Assembly: GCA_963757335.1 (NCBI GenBank)
Contig: CAVWRJ010000024.1
Location: forward strand, 248,001 to 312,000
Reading direction: 5' to 3'
DNA: 64,000 bases
Origin: DASQPA01 sp963757335
Lineage (GTDB): Bacteria; Acidobacteriota; Thermoanaerobaculia; Multivoradales; UBA5704
Shown: piece after piece, positions 27,673 to 38,457 of the stretch
Layout: the number at the start of each line of letters is the position of its first letter
Position numbering within the stretch: the stretch's first letter is position 1
The notes under the pieces: generated by a model
What the model saw: only the letters and a program-made list of their open reading frames with translations
Told to the model about the DNA's origin: nothing
Databases searched by the model: none
Program-made: the position numbers and the translations under genes

Positions 27673-30600
27673 TTGAGCCGACTCCGCCCCGCCGCGCGCG
27701 CCCTCTGCTGCCTGGCCCTGTTGCTCTCCCCGGTTCTCGCCCTGCCGGCCGCTGCCCAGCCCTTCGCTCCCGGTCTCCTCTCGCATCTGCACTGGCGGCT
27801 GATCGGCCCCTTCCGCGGCGGCCGGACGGTGGCGGCGGTGGGGGTGCCGGGGGAGCCCGACGTCTTCTACATCGGGGCCACCAACGGCGGGGTCTGGAAG
27901 ACGACCGACTCCGGCCGGACCTGGGTGCCGATCTTCGACGGCCAGCCCACCCAGTCGATCGGCGCCATCGCCGTCGCCCCCTCCGATCCCAAGATCCTCT
28001 ACGTGGGGAGCGGCGAGGGCCTGCAGCGCCCCGACCTCTCGGTGGGCGACGGGATCTACAAGTCGACCGACGCCGGCCTCACCTGGCGGCACCTGGGGCT
28101 CGCCGGCGGCCAGCAGATCCCCGCCCTGTCTAGTCGACCCCAAAAACCCCGACCGGGTCTTCGCGGCGGTTCTCGGCCATCCCTACGGCCCCAACCCGGA
28201 GCGCGGGGTCTTCCGCTCGACCGACGGCGGCCGGACCTGGGAGAAGGTGCTCTATAAAGACGAGAACACCGGCGCCGTGGATCTCGCCTTCGACCCCAGG
28301 GACCCGCAGACGGTCTACGCCGTCCTCTGGGCGGCGCGCCAGGCGCCCTGGGAGGTCGGCGGCTCGTGGAACGCACAGGGGAGCGGGCTCTTCAAATCGA
28401 CCGACGGCGGCACCACCTGGAAGCCGATCGGCAGCGGCCTGCCGACGGTGGCCCAGGGGCTGGGGCGGATCGGCATCGCCATCTCGCCGCGCCTGCCGGC
28501 CCGGATGTACGCCCAGGTCGAGGCCGACGCCCAGCACGCCGGCACCTACCGTTCGGACGACGCGGGCGACAGCTGGCAGCGGGTCAACGACGAGGAGCGG
28601 ATCTGGGGCCGGGGCGGCGACTTCGCGGAGATCAAGGTCGATCCCAAAAACCCGGACATGGTCTACGTCTGCAACACCTCGACCTATCGCTCGACCGACG
28701 GCGGGCAGACCTGGACCGCCATCAAGGGGGCGCCGGGGGGCGACGACTACCATCGCATCTGGATCAACCCCACGAACCCCGACATCCTCCTCCTCGGCAG
28801 CGACCAGGGGGCGACGATCAGCCGCAACGGCGGCCGCACCTGGAGCTCCTGGTACAACCAGCCGACCGCCCAGTTCTACCATGTGATCACCGACAACCGT
28901 TTCCCCTACTGGGTCTACGGCGGCCAGCAGGAGAGCGGCTCGGCCGGGGTGGCGAGCCGGGGCGACGACGGCCAGATCACCTTCCGCGACTGGCACCCGG
29001 TGGGGGCCGAGGAGTACGGCTACGTCGCCCCCGACCCGCTCCATCCGAACCTCGTCTATGGCGGCAAGATCTCGCGCTTCGACTGGTCGACGGGGCAGGT
29101 GCAGGACGTCTCCCCGGAGCCGGTGCGCTCGGGGAAGTTCCGCTACGTCCGCACCCTGCCGGTGATCTTCTCGCCGGTCGACCCGCACATCCTCTACTTC
29201 GGCGCCAACGTGCTCTTTAAGACCGTCGACGGCGGCAACAGCTGGCAGACGATCAGCCCCGACCTGACCCGCGAGAAATACGAGATCCCGGCGAACCTCG
29301 GCGTCTTCAGCGCCCTGGACCCCGAGAAGGGCAGCCACCGGGGGGTGATCTACACGATCGGCCCGTCGTTCAAGAGCGTCAACCTGATCTGGGCGGGGAC
29401 GGACGACGGCCTCCTCCAGCTCACCCGGGACGGCGGCAAGCACTGGCGAAACGTCACCCCGCAGGCGCTGACCCCGTGGAGCAAGGTGTCGCTTCTCGAA
29501 GCCTCCCACTTCGACCTCGGTACCGCCTACGCGGCGATCAACCGCTTCCGCCTGGACGACCTCGCCCCCCACATCCTCCGCACCCACGACTTCGGCGCCA
29601 CCTGGCAGGAGATCACCCGCGGCATCCCGGCGGACAACGTGGTCAACGCCGTGCGCGAGGACCCGGTGCGGCGCGGGCTCCTCTACGCCGGGACCGAGAA
29701 GGGGGTCTACGTCTCCTTCAACGACGGCGAGGACTGGCAGTCGCTCCAGGGCAACCTGCCGTCCTCCGCCGTGCGCGACCTCGTGGTGCACGGCGACGAC
29801 CTGGTCGTCGGCACCCACGGCCGCGCCTTCTGGATTCTCGACGACATCGCCCCCCTCCGCCAGCTGGAGCCGGCGGTGACCGCCGCCGACGCCCACCTCT
29901 TCCGTCCGGCCCTCGCCTACCGGCTGCGGCGCAACCTCAACACCGACACCCCGCTCCCCCCCGAGGAGCCGGCCGGCCAGAACCCGCCGGACGGGGCGAT
30001 CCTCGACTACTACCTGCGCACCGGTGCGGCGGATGCCGACGATGTCGACGATGCCGCAGATGCCAATGCCGCCAATGCCGCCAATCCCGACCATCCTGCC
30101 AACACCGGCACCGCCGCTCTCCCGGTCACCCTGGAGATCCTCGACGCCCGGGGTCAGCTCGTGAGGCGCTACGCGAGCACCGACCGGCCGGAGCCGGTCG
30201 ACGCCAGGGAGCTGGCGGTCCCCACCTACTGGGTTCGTCCGGCGCGGGTCCTCCCCGCCGGAGCGGGGATGCACCGCTTCGTCTGGGACCTCCGATATCC
30301 CACCCCCGGCGTCCTCGAGCGCGACTACCCGATCTCCGCCATCTACCGCGACACCCCGCGCGAGCCGCTCGGCCCCTTCGTCCTCCCCGGGCAGTACCAG
30401 GTCCGGTTGACGGCGGGGGGGAAGACCTACACCCAGCCGCTGACGGTCAAGATGGACCCGCGGGTGAAGACCACCCCCGAGGTACTGGGGCGCCAGCTCG
30501 CCCTGGCGACGACCTTGGCCGCCGCCCTCGACCGGGATGGGGCCACCTTGAAGCAGGCCCGGGCCCTGCAGGCCGAGCTCCAGGCCCTACCGGCTCCGGC

Positions 30601-30919
30601 GAGAGCGGGGACCCTCGGGGAAGCGGTGAAAGCCTTCGACAGCCGGCTCGCGGCGCTCGTCAACGGCGCCAAGAAGGGCGAGGACAGTTTGACCAGCCTG
30701 AACGGCGCCCTCGCCCGGGTCTACGAAGGGGTCGAGGGGGCCGACCAGGCGCCCACCACCCAGCTCCGGAAAGCCGCCACCGACCTGGATCGCCGGCTCG
30801 CCGCCCTCCTCGGCCGCTGGAACGAGATCGCGACTGCCGGGGTCGCGGCCCTCAACCGGCAGCTCCAGAGCGGCGGGCTGCCGGCATTGAGCCTCGCCGG
30901 CCAACTAAGGCAGCACTAG
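27673..30919 (+). CDS. VPS10/sortilin-type Asp-box (BNR) beta-propeller protein (frame break near 28130)
   Basis: About 1,080 residues after correcting one +1 break at about 28126-28133. A TTG start follows GGAGG at good spacing. A signal peptide precedes a ten-bladed-type propeller with repeated Asp boxes (TTDSGRTW, STDAGLTW, STDGGRTW, STDGGQTW). An Ala/Asp/Asn-rich insert lies at 30030-30110. The C-terminal third is helical and Ala-rich. Usually annotated as exo-sialidase/sortilin-like 'glycosyl hydrolase'; catalytic activity is unproven. Convergent with the LysM-FecR gene and overlapping it by 15 bases. Confidence 0.78.
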
Positions 30920-32744
30920 CGGCCAGGAGAGCTGGCGGCGGTTGCCCACGAGGTCGATGGCTTCGAGCTCCAGGGCCGGCGCCTTGCCGCCGCCGCCGCC
31001 GCCGGTAACGTGGAAGCGGAGCCGCTCGACCCCGGCCCCGGCGTCCTCGGCGGTGATGGCGAGGAGCTGATCCTCGCCCGGGGCGACGGTCTGGCCGTCG
31101 ATCGAGAGCTTCACTCCCCGCGCCTTGAGGAAGAGCCGCGGCCGGTCGCTCGCGATCTCGTTCTCGGCGGTTTCGGCGGTCGGCGGTTTCGTGGGTGGCC
31201 GCCTTCGCCTGGCCGGGGCGCCAGAGCGGCAGCCAGCGGCGGCCGTCGGAGGACCAGAAGAGGCTCGTCCCGCTGGGCTCCCCGCCCTGCCGGCGGGAGC
31301 GGCGGACGGCCTTGGGCTCCCCCTCGCTCTCCAGGATCGAGCGCTCGACGAGGCTATTGCGCACCGCCGGCGGCTCGGTGTCGACGGTGAAGGCGACGGG
31401 GGGGAGGTCGAGGCGATTGCCGCAGCGGTCGAGGGCGTAGCCGCTCGCCCGGTGCTCCCCGGGTTCCGCCGGCGAGCCGTCGACCTCCGGCGAGGCGCGG
31501 AGCAGGCCGCAGCCGCTGTCGTCCGCCGTGAGCTCGAGGCCGAACCCGGCGGCGAGGAAGAGCCGGCGGTCGACGACGATCTGGGGTCCGGAGAAGGTCA
31601 GCTTGGCTACCGGCGGCTCGTGGTCGAGCCGGTCGGAGAGGATCTCCAGGCTGGCGGCCGGCGACGGATAGCCGTCGAGCCCGGAGCGGCTGCGGGCGGT
31701 CACCCGCCAGTAGAGGCTGCCGACGGGGAGCGCCTGGGGGCGCCACTCCGGCAGGTCCCCGGGGTTGCCCGGGCTTTCGCGGACGACGCGGTCGAGGAGG
31801 GCCCCGCAGCTGGCGTCACGGCAGGTCTCGACGATGTAGGCGGCGGCCTCCGGCACCGGGGCCCAGGTGAAGACCGGGTTGGCGAAGCTCATCCGGATCC
31901 CCGGCAGGGGGCTCGCGATCTGCGGTGCGGGGAGGAGCTTCTCGGGCGGCGACGGCGGCCCCTCTTTGCCCACCGAGGTCCCCATCCCCTCCGCCACGGC
32001 AACTTTGGCGCCGGCGGCCTCGACCTCTCCCTCCCCGCCGTAGACCATCACCTTGGCCCCCCCTTCGCCGGGGCGGCGGGCGCGGGCCTGGGAGGCGCCG
32101 GCGGCGTTCGGGCGCGAGGTCGCCCGGGTGGTGCCGAGCACGATCTCGATGTCCGGCGATCGGCCGGGGGCATGGCCGGGGGCCGGCTCTGCCCGCTCCG
32201 CCGCCACTTCCGCCTGGCCGGTCACGATCTCGATCGACTTCCTCGGCACCCCCTTCAAGCGGTTCCCCGAACGGCGGAGGAAGACGAGAGAGTCCTCGGT
32301 GACGACCAGCCGGGTGCCGTCGCCGAAGCGCATCTCGGCCGACGACTTGGGGTGGGTGCGGACCCCGTCCTCTTCGACCAGGAAGTCGTTCCGCTGCGCC
32401 TGGGCCCAGTCGATGGGCGACGGCCGCTCTTCGACCTGATTCGACAGGCTGGCGATCTGGGCGGCAGCGAAGGGGTTGCCGGTTTGGGGGAGGATGCGCA
32501 GGCGCCGCCCCGGCGGCAGCCGCTTCGGATCGCCGATCCCGGGGTTCAGCCGGGCGATCTCCGGCCAGCGCCGGGCGTCGCCCAGATAGATCGCGGCGAG
32601 CTGCTCCAGGGTGTCGCCGGGACGCACGATGTGGACCCCGCCCTGGGGGTCGGCCGGGGGCTCCGCGGCGCCGACCGCCGACGGTACCGCGGGCAGAAGA
32701 GTCAGGGCGAGCGTCGCCAACCACCAGGTTCTCCGGGCAAGCAT
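30905..32744 (-). CDS. LysM-FecR domain exported protein (frame break near 31190)
   Basis: About 612 residues after correcting one +1 break near 31185-31205. Signal peptide 1-25; LysM at about 37-85 (HIVRPGDTLEQLAAIYLGDARRW) for peptidoglycan binding; FecR-like domain at about 120-230 (EMRFGDGTRLVVTEDS). Several fibronectin-type or Ig-like strands follow (YIVETCRDASC, LYWRVTARS). The C-terminal part reads in the second frame (MKLSIDGQTVAPGEDQLL) to a stop at 30905. LysM-FecR proteins may tie the wall to signalling, but no sigma regulator is adjacent. Confidence 0.75.
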
Positions 32745-32812
32745 GAGATCTCCCTCCTCGAAATGCTGAGCCGGAAGGTTATCTCAGGTGGGCTTAAGGC
32801 GGGTATTACGGC

Positions 32813-32843
32813 GAAAAACCGGGGGACCCAGGGGTCCCCCGGT
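32813..32843 (-). terminator. Rho-independent terminator after the DUF1800-DUF1501 operon
   Basis: The 12-bp stem ACCGGGGGACCC/GGGTCCCCCGGT (32818-32843) is followed on the minus strand by TTTTT. It lies 8 bases beyond the DUF1501 stop. Confidence 0.8.
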
Positions 32844-32851
32844 TCGAGCCG

Positions 32852-34129
32852 CTACTTGCAGAGGCCGAGGAAGGCCGGCTCCGTGAAGCCGGGGAAGACG
32901 CTGTCGAGCGCGCTGTTGCCGAGCCTTTTCGTGACCACCTCGCCGAGCACGGTCCGGAAGTCGGTCGTGGGGGCGAGGTCGCCGGGGCCGTAGAGCTGCT
33001 CCGGGGCGAGGCCGGGCCACTGGGCGTAGACCTTGCCGCCGTTCACCCCGCCACCCAGAACGAACATGCAGCTGCCGCTCCCGTGATCGGTGCCGCCCGA
33101 GGCGTTCTCCTTCAACCGCCGCCCGAACTCGCTCATGGTGACGACCGTGATGCCGTTCATCCGGCTCCCCATGTCGGTGTAGAAGGCGTGCAGGCTCGCC
33201 GAGAGGTCGGCGAGGAGACCGGGCAGCTGGCCGCTCGTCGCCCCCTCGGCGTTGTGGGTGTCCCAGCCGCCGATGTCGACGCAGGCGACCTCCAGGCCGA
33301 GGCCGGCCTTGATGATCTGCGCCACCTGGAGGAGCCCCTTGCCGAAGTCGGAGGTCGGATACTGGGCGCCGTTCTCCGGCTGGTACTGGCCGGGATTGGC
33401 CTGGGCGAGCTGGGCCACGGCCTTGAAGGTCTGAGTCCCTTGAAGATCGGTGAAGGTGCCGCCGTTGTAGAGCGAGGACAGGGTCGACTGGAACTGGGTG
33501 AGCTGGGCGGCGGTCATCCCCTTCCTCCCCTTCAGGTGGAAGTCGACGATCGAGCTCAAGGCGGTCGCCGACACCGGGCCGCGGAGCGAGGCCTGGAGGA
33601 GGGAGCCGAAGCCGACGGCGCGAAAGGGGGAGCTGTTGCCGTCGGCGAGACTCTGGAGATGGCGGCCGATCCAGCCGGTCGTCACCTGGTTCGAGGGGGT
33701 GCCGCGCTCGACGACGTCCATCGAGGAGAAGTGGGAGTGGTTGGCGTCCGGCGAGCCGGCGGCGTGGACGACGGCGAGCGCCTGCTCGTCGTAGAGCTCC
33801 TTGAACGGGGCGAGCGCCGGGTTCAAGCCGAAAAAGCCGTCTAAGTCGATGGCGCCGTTGGTGCCACTGGGATCGGCGATGCCGAGAGTCGGGCGGGCGT
33901 CGTGGTAGGCGCTCTCGCCGTAGGGGACGACGATGTTCAGGCCGTCGGCGCCGCCGCGCTGGAAGACGCAGACCAGGACGTCGTGCGCGGCGGTTTTGCC
34001 TCCCGAAGTGCCTCCCGATGAGTGCCCCGATGAGTGCCCCGGCTGGGCGGCGAAGGCGAGGCGCGGGAACCAGGCCGGCAGCGAGAGGGCCCCCAACGAG
34101 GTCAGAAAGTTGCGGCGTGAAAAGGGCAT
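32852..34129 (-). CDS. DUF1501 family protein, Tat-type signal
   Basis: A 425-residue periplasmic/exported protein. A twin-Arg-type leader, SRRNFLTSLGAL, is followed by a hydrophobic stretch. DUF1501 features are FQRGGADGLNIVVPYGE at the start, GGWDTHN in the middle and TMSEFGRRLKEN near the end. These relate to the alkaline-phosphatase/sulfatase fold. Function unknown. The ATG at 34129 gives the leader in full. It is preceded by the DUF1800 gene 20 bases upstream, the usual pairing of these two families. Confidence 0.9.
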   Translation of the reverse strand: MPFSRRNFLTSLGALSLPAWFPRLAFAAQPGHSSGHSSGGTSGGKTAAHDVLVCVFQRGGADGLNIVVPYGESAYHDARPTLGIADPSGTNGAIDLDGFFGLNPALAPFKELYDEQALAVVHAAGSPDANHSHFSSMDVVERGTPSNQVTTGWIGRHLQSLADGNSSPFRAVGFGSLLQASLRGPVSATALSSIVDFHLKGRKGMTAAQLTQFQSTLSSLYNGGTFTDLQGTQTFKAVAQLAQANPGQYQPENGAQYPTSDFGKGLLQVAQIIKAGLGLEVACVDIGGWDTHNAEGATSGQLPGLLADLSASLHAFYTDMGSRMNGITVVTMSEFGRRLKENASGGTDHGSGSCMFVLGGGVNGGKVYAQWPGLAPEQLYGPGDLAPTTDFRTVLGEVVTKRLGNSALDSVFPGFTEPAFLGLCK

Positions 34130-34149
34130 GGCGTTGGTTCTCCTGGTTC

Positions 34150-35730
34150 TCAGCGCAACTGGAAGTAGGGGGAGTCGAGGAGGAGGGCGGCGATGTCGGC
34201 GGTCTTGGCGAGGAAGGTCGCCGGGCTGATCGGCTGGCCGGTGGGGACCCCCGTCGCGGCGTAGACGAGGAGCTGCGAGCGATCGGCGGCGGTCAGCTGG
34301 CGGTGGAGGATGCGGTCGGTCAGCCGGTCGACGAGCTGCCTCGGGGTCACCGACCCGGGCACCCCGCCGGCCAGGTGGGCGAGGTCGACGTGCACCCCCG
34401 GGAGGGCGTTGTTGACCAGGGCCACCGCGGTGTTCCAGCGGCCGAGGAGGCCGTTGGTGTTGATCCAGGCGCCGGTCGCGTCGGGATAGCCGTTGGGAGC
34501 CTGCCAGTCGAAGGGGCTCTGGGCGAGATTGTGCAGCTGGGAGTAGAGGCTCTTGGTCCCCGCGGTCGTCCCCCCGAGCGACACCGTGGCCCCCACGGCG
34601 CGCACCGCGGCGGCGAGGAACTCGAACGGCCGCTTGGCCTTGGCGTCCGCCGAGGCGGCGAACTCGGCCGAGGTGAGGATCGTCCGCATCACCTCCCGGA
34701 GGTCGCCGCCGGTGGTGGTGAAGGTGGCCGCCGCGGCAGCAACCAGAGTCGCCGGGGGGATGTCGTTGACGAACCGCCGGCAGAGCTTGGTGGCGATGAA
34801 GTTGGCGGTCGACGGCTGCCCGGCGAGAATGGAGAGGACCTGCTCGCCGTCCCCCATGCCGCCGCCCGCCCGGATCGGCTGGCCGAGGACGGTCTTCGCC
34901 CCGGTGTCGTGGTTCCGGAGGACGAACTGGAAGGCGCCGCCCTGATCCAAGGTCCAGCCGGTGAAGCAGCGGGCGATCTCCTGGACGTCGGTCTGGGTGT
35001 AGGGGCCGTTGACCGAGATCGTGTGGAGCTCCATCACCTCCCGGGCGTAGTTCTCGTTCGGGCCGCTCTTCTTGTTCTCGGCGTTGTTGAGCATGATGAG
35101 CATCGCCGGGCTGGCCGCCGAGGCGCGGAGGAAGGCCCCGAAGTTGCCGAGGACGTGGGGGCGGACGACGTCTCGGTCGTCGGCGGTTTTGAGCGCCGCG
35201 CAGAGGCTGTCGAAATGGTAGATGTTGAAGTGGTTGCTCCAGAAGTCGACGAGCAGCTCGAACAGCTGCCGGTTGCCGGCCACCGCCCGGTAGATCGTCG
35301 CCTGCTTGAGATCGAGGGCCACCGGCCGGCGGGCGACCTGGTCGTGGGCCACGGCGCCGATCTCGGGCGGCGCCAGGGCGAGCGAGGGGAAGGCGGCGGC
35401 GAGCGCGTCGTCGACCGCGGAGTCGTCCAAGCTCTCCGGCTGGAGCTGCTCCTCGATGAAGGCGTTCACCCCCACCGCCTGGACGTGGGCGAGGTCCTCC
35501 GGGCGGACCCCGAAGGTCAGCCGGTTGAGGACATGGAGCTCGGGGCTGGGGGCGGGGATCGCGGCAGCGCTCCTGGCGGCCTCCCACGTCCCGGCGAGGG
35601 CCGGCCGGGGGGGCGCCGCCCAGCCTGCCGCGGTGTCGAGAAACGCCAGAGCCGTGCCAGCGCCGGCCACGGCGGCGGTGTTGAGGAGCTGTCGGCGGGT
35701 GAACCCAGAGACAACGGTTTCCAAGGGCAT
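34150..35730 (-). CDS. DUF1800 family protein, Tat-type signal
   Basis: A 526-residue exported protein. It starts with a TRRQLLNTAAVAGAG leader. The DUF1800 core carries LNRLTFGVRPEDL, FWSNHFNIY, NENYAREVMELHTI, FTGWTL and KLCRRFVND. The function is unknown; it almost always pairs with DUF1501, as here. The ATG at 35730 is chosen because upstream the open frame runs through the inverted-repeat element at 35741-35854. The GGAAGGAGG lies immediately before the ATG, which is closer than normal spacing. Confidence 0.87.
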   Translation of the reverse strand: MPLETVVSGFTRRQLLNTAAVAGAGTALAFLDTAAGWAAPPRPALAGTWEAARSAAAIPAPSPELHVLNRLTFGVRPEDLAHVQAVGVNAFIEEQLQPESLDDSAVDDALAAAFPSLALAPPEIGAVAHDQVARRPVALDLKQATIYRAVAGNRQLFELLVDFWSNHFNIYHFDSLCAALKTADDRDVVRPHVLGNFGAFLRASAASPAMLIMLNNAENKKSGPNENYAREVMELHTISVNGPYTQTDVQEIARCFTGWTLDQGGAFQFVLRNHDTGAKTVLGQPIRAGGGMGDGEQVLSILAGQPSTANFIATKLCRRFVNDIPPATLVAAAAATFTTTGGDLREVMRTILTSAEFAASADAKAKRPFEFLAAAVRAVGATVSLGGTTAGTKSLYSQLHNLAQSPFDWQAPNGYPDATGAWINTNGLLGRWNTAVALVNNALPGVHVDLAHLAGGVPGSVTPRQLVDRLTDRILHRQLTAADRSQLLVYAATGVPTGQPISPATFLAKTADIAALLLDSPYFQLR

Positions 35731-35740
35731 CCTCCTTCCG

Positions 35741-35854
35741 GGTACTGGCTTTAAGTTTGATTCCGAGGACGGGCGATACCCATTCTGGGCACAGGCTGGC
35801 CGCGCGAAGCGCCCGAAGGAGCCCGCCCGCAGGATCAAACTTAAAGCCAGTACC
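35741..35854. mobile_element. Small inverted-repeat element (MITE-like) carrying REP-like copy 3
   Basis: Two perfect 21-bp inverted arms (GGTACTGGCTTTAAGTTTGAT at 35741-35761 and its reverse complement at 35834-35854) flank a 72-base centre. The centre contains the REP-like repeat in reverse orientation (35796-35839). No transposase is encoded. The element separates the DUF1800 start from the S9 peptidase stop. The remaining bases to 35980 hold no gene. Confidence 0.6.
35796..35839 (-). repeat. REP-like interspersed repeat, copy 3 (inverted)
   Basis: The reverse complement matches copy 2 over about 40 bases (TTTGATCCTGCGGGCGGGCT and on through the shared core). It is located inside the inverted-repeat element. 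Confidence 0.75.
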
Positions 35855-35980
35855 TCCTTCTGCGGTCGATCCATGGAGCCAGTCCGTCCCAGCGGGACGG
35901 AGGGCAAGCAAGCGACGTCTGCCGCGAGAAACCCGCGGGCCGCCGTTTTCCTGCGCAAGATTTATGAGATCGATCGACTT

Positions 35981-38072
35981 CTATTTGAGGTAGCGCTCGA
36001 ACCACTCGAAGGTCCGCCGGTAGCGGTCGCGATCGTCCTCGGGCTTGACGAAGCGATGCCCCTCGTCGGGGTAGACGACGAGCTCGGTCGGCACCCCGAG
36101 GGTTTTCAAGGCATGCCAAAACTCGTAGGCCTGGGGGGCGGGGACCTCGGCGTCCCGTCTCGCCCTGGAGGACGAGGGTGGGGGTCTTCACCTGGTTGAT
36201 GAAGGTGATGGGGGAGCTTTTGGCGTAGACCTGCGGGTCGGCGTACACCGAAGCCCCGAAGTAGGGGATCATCCACTGGTCGATGCGGTTCTGCCCGTAG
36301 TAGCTCTGCCAGTTGACGATCCCGGCCCCGGCCACGACGGCGCGGAAGCGGGTGGTCTGGGTGACCGCCCACATCGCCATGTAGCCGCCGTAGCTCCAGC
36401 CGAAGAGCCCCACCCGGCCGGGGTCGATCGGCGCCCCCGAGTGGACGGCGGCCTCCACCCCGGCGAGGATGTCGCGCAGATCGCCATAGCCGAAGTCCTT
36501 GACGTTCCCCCGGGTGAACGCCTCGCCCTGGCCATAGCTGCCGCGGGGGTTGGGGAGGAAGATGTAATAGCCCTGGCTCGCCAGCACCCCGGAGGAGACC
36601 GGCCAGCCGGAGCGGTGGGCGGACGCCGGCCCGCCGTGGACGACGACCGCCAACGGATAGCGCTTCCCGGGCTCGACCCGCGGCGGGGCGAGGAGCCAAC
36701 CCTGGACGTTCCCGGTGCCCGGGGCGTCGGTCTTCCAGTGGAGGCTCCGCGCCTCGCCCCAGGCCGGGGCGAAGCGGGAGTTCGACCGCGACACCTGTTT
36801 CCAGGCGCCGATCGGCCCCGCCCACACCTCGGGCGGATGGCCGAAGTCGTGCCGGACGGTCGCCGAGGTCCGGCCGTCCCGGGCGAGCGCCAGGCCGAGG
36901 TCGCGGCCGTCCAGGGTCAGCGACTCGGGGCCGTGCCAGAGGGTCGAGGCCTTGGCGGCACCGCTCCCCAGATCGAGGGCGGTCAGGGCGGTGTCCTGGT
37001 CGGCGAGCTCGACGACGAGGAGCCGGCTGGGGGAGGTCCAGGCGAGCCAGGCGGCGGAGGCCGGCCGGCCAGGGGTCAGGTTCCGCGCCTCGCCACCCTG
37101 AGTCGGGATGAGATAGACGTCGCCGCCGGTCGACCCCTCGTCGCTCATGATGCCGGCGATGAGAGCGACCGAGCGGCCGTCCGGCGACACCCGGGGGTTG
37201 GCGATCTGGAGGTCGATCGAAGGTTTGAAGAGCGAGCGGAGCGCCCCGGTCTCGGCGTTCAGGCTGTAGAGCTCCGCGACGTACCAGTTGTCGTCCCCCG
37301 AGCCGTGGGCGGCGGTGGCCGCGAAGCTCCGGCCGTCGGGAGCCCAGTCGTACTCGTAGACATAGAGATCGTCGGGAGAGAGGGTACGGACCTTGGCATT
37401 GCCAGACCCGCCGAGATCGACGACCGCCAGCCGCTGCTCGACGACATGCTCGCCGACCACCCCGGCGTCCCGCGCCGTGGCCTGGAGGGGGCCGGCCAGA
37501 CCCTTCCTTCCTTCTATATAGAGGAAGGCGACGGAGCGGCCGTCGGGCGAAAATTGCGGGCCGGAGAGGTGGCCGTGGAGCCGGGTGACCTGCCGCGCCC
37601 TGCCCGGCGGGCCGGAACCGGGCAAATCGGCGACGAAGAGCTGCTCCTCGCCCCCTGCCGCATCGGAGACGAAAGCGAGCCGCCGGCCGTCGGGGGACCA
37701 GGCGATCTCGCTCTCGGCGATCTCCGGATTTCCTGGGGTTTCCGCGTTTCCCGGGGCCGCCTGGACAGCGGCCCGAGCGGTGACCTGGCGCGGGGTGGAG
37801 GGCCCCGCCGGCAGCAGCTCCGCGACGAAGACGGCGCCGCGCTGGGTGGGCCGGCCGTCCTTGTCGCGGATCGCCTCCACCCAGGCCACCCGGCCGCCAT
37901 CGGGCGAGAGGGCCACGGCGCGGAAGGTCTCGGCGGCCGTAACCGTGTCGATCACCTGCTCGATCGGCGGCGGCGCGGTCGCTGCCATCGCCATGGGCGC
38001 CATCGCCACGGGCGCCGCGGCCGCACTCGTCACCACGAGACTCCAGAAGATCGCTCTCACCCGGCTCGCCAT
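35981..38072 (-). CDS. S9 family peptidase with N-terminal beta-propeller (frame break near 36160)
   Basis: About 697 residues after correcting a +1 break at about 36157-36161. Signal peptide after the ATG at 38072 (GGAGG nine bases before). TolB/DPP-IV-type propeller blades at about 50-400 (ALSPDGGRVAWVE, WSPDGRRLAFVSD). Alpha/beta-hydrolase domain at about 440-697 with nucleophile elbow GLFGWSYGGYMAMWA. After the break come the Asp (GERDAEVP) and His (DEGHRFVK) of the catalytic triad. Prolyl oligopeptidase/acylaminoacyl-peptidase activity is likely. The triad is complete only if the break is an error. Confidence 0.82.
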
Positions 38073-38136
38073 GATGTAATGCCTCCGAGGGGAGCTTACT
38101 CGACGTACGGGGAAGGTCAAGCGCCGGGTTCCCGGA

Positions 38137-38416
38137 ACCCGTCCGGCTCGACTTCCGACCCCTGGAAGTCGACTTCCCAAGCCTCGAAAGTCGCCCGGAA
38201 CCCGTCGGAAGTCACTTTCTATGGAAGATAAGTCGACTTCGACGGGTCGGAAGTCGACTTCAACGCGTCGGAAGTCGAGCCGGACGGGTTGGAAGTCGGG
38301 CCGGACGGGTTGGAAGTCGACTTCAACGGGTCGGAAGTCGGGCCGGACGGGTTGGAAGTCGACTTCCATGGATCGGAAGTCGGGCCGGACGGATCGGAAG
38401 TCGAGCCGGAGACGTT
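38137..38416. repeat. 21-bp minisatellite with an inverted unit
   Basis: Eight tandem 21-bp units run from 38249 to about 38416. Each begins GGAAGTCG and continues either ACTTCAACGGGT or GGCCGGACGGGT-like, so the units partly alternate. One perfect inverted unit (AACCCGTCCGGCTCGACTTCC) sits at 38137-38157, with degenerate copies between. Some units contain the palindrome GAAGTCGACTTC. It lies in the divergent region between the S9 peptidase and a membrane protein. Confidence 0.85.
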
Positions 38417-38457
38417 CTGCGCGGCCGCGAAGGGCATTCCCGGGAGGAGACTCTACC

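Noticed and set aside
30030..30110. Ala/Asp/Asn repeat as a separate element
   Set aside because: It is in frame in the VPS10 gene and lies in a variable loop; low-complexity coding, not a mobile element.
28130..30274. 714-codon minus-strand frame opposite the VPS10 gene
   Set aside because: Asp/Val/Arg-rich shadow; the plus strand has Asp boxes throughout.
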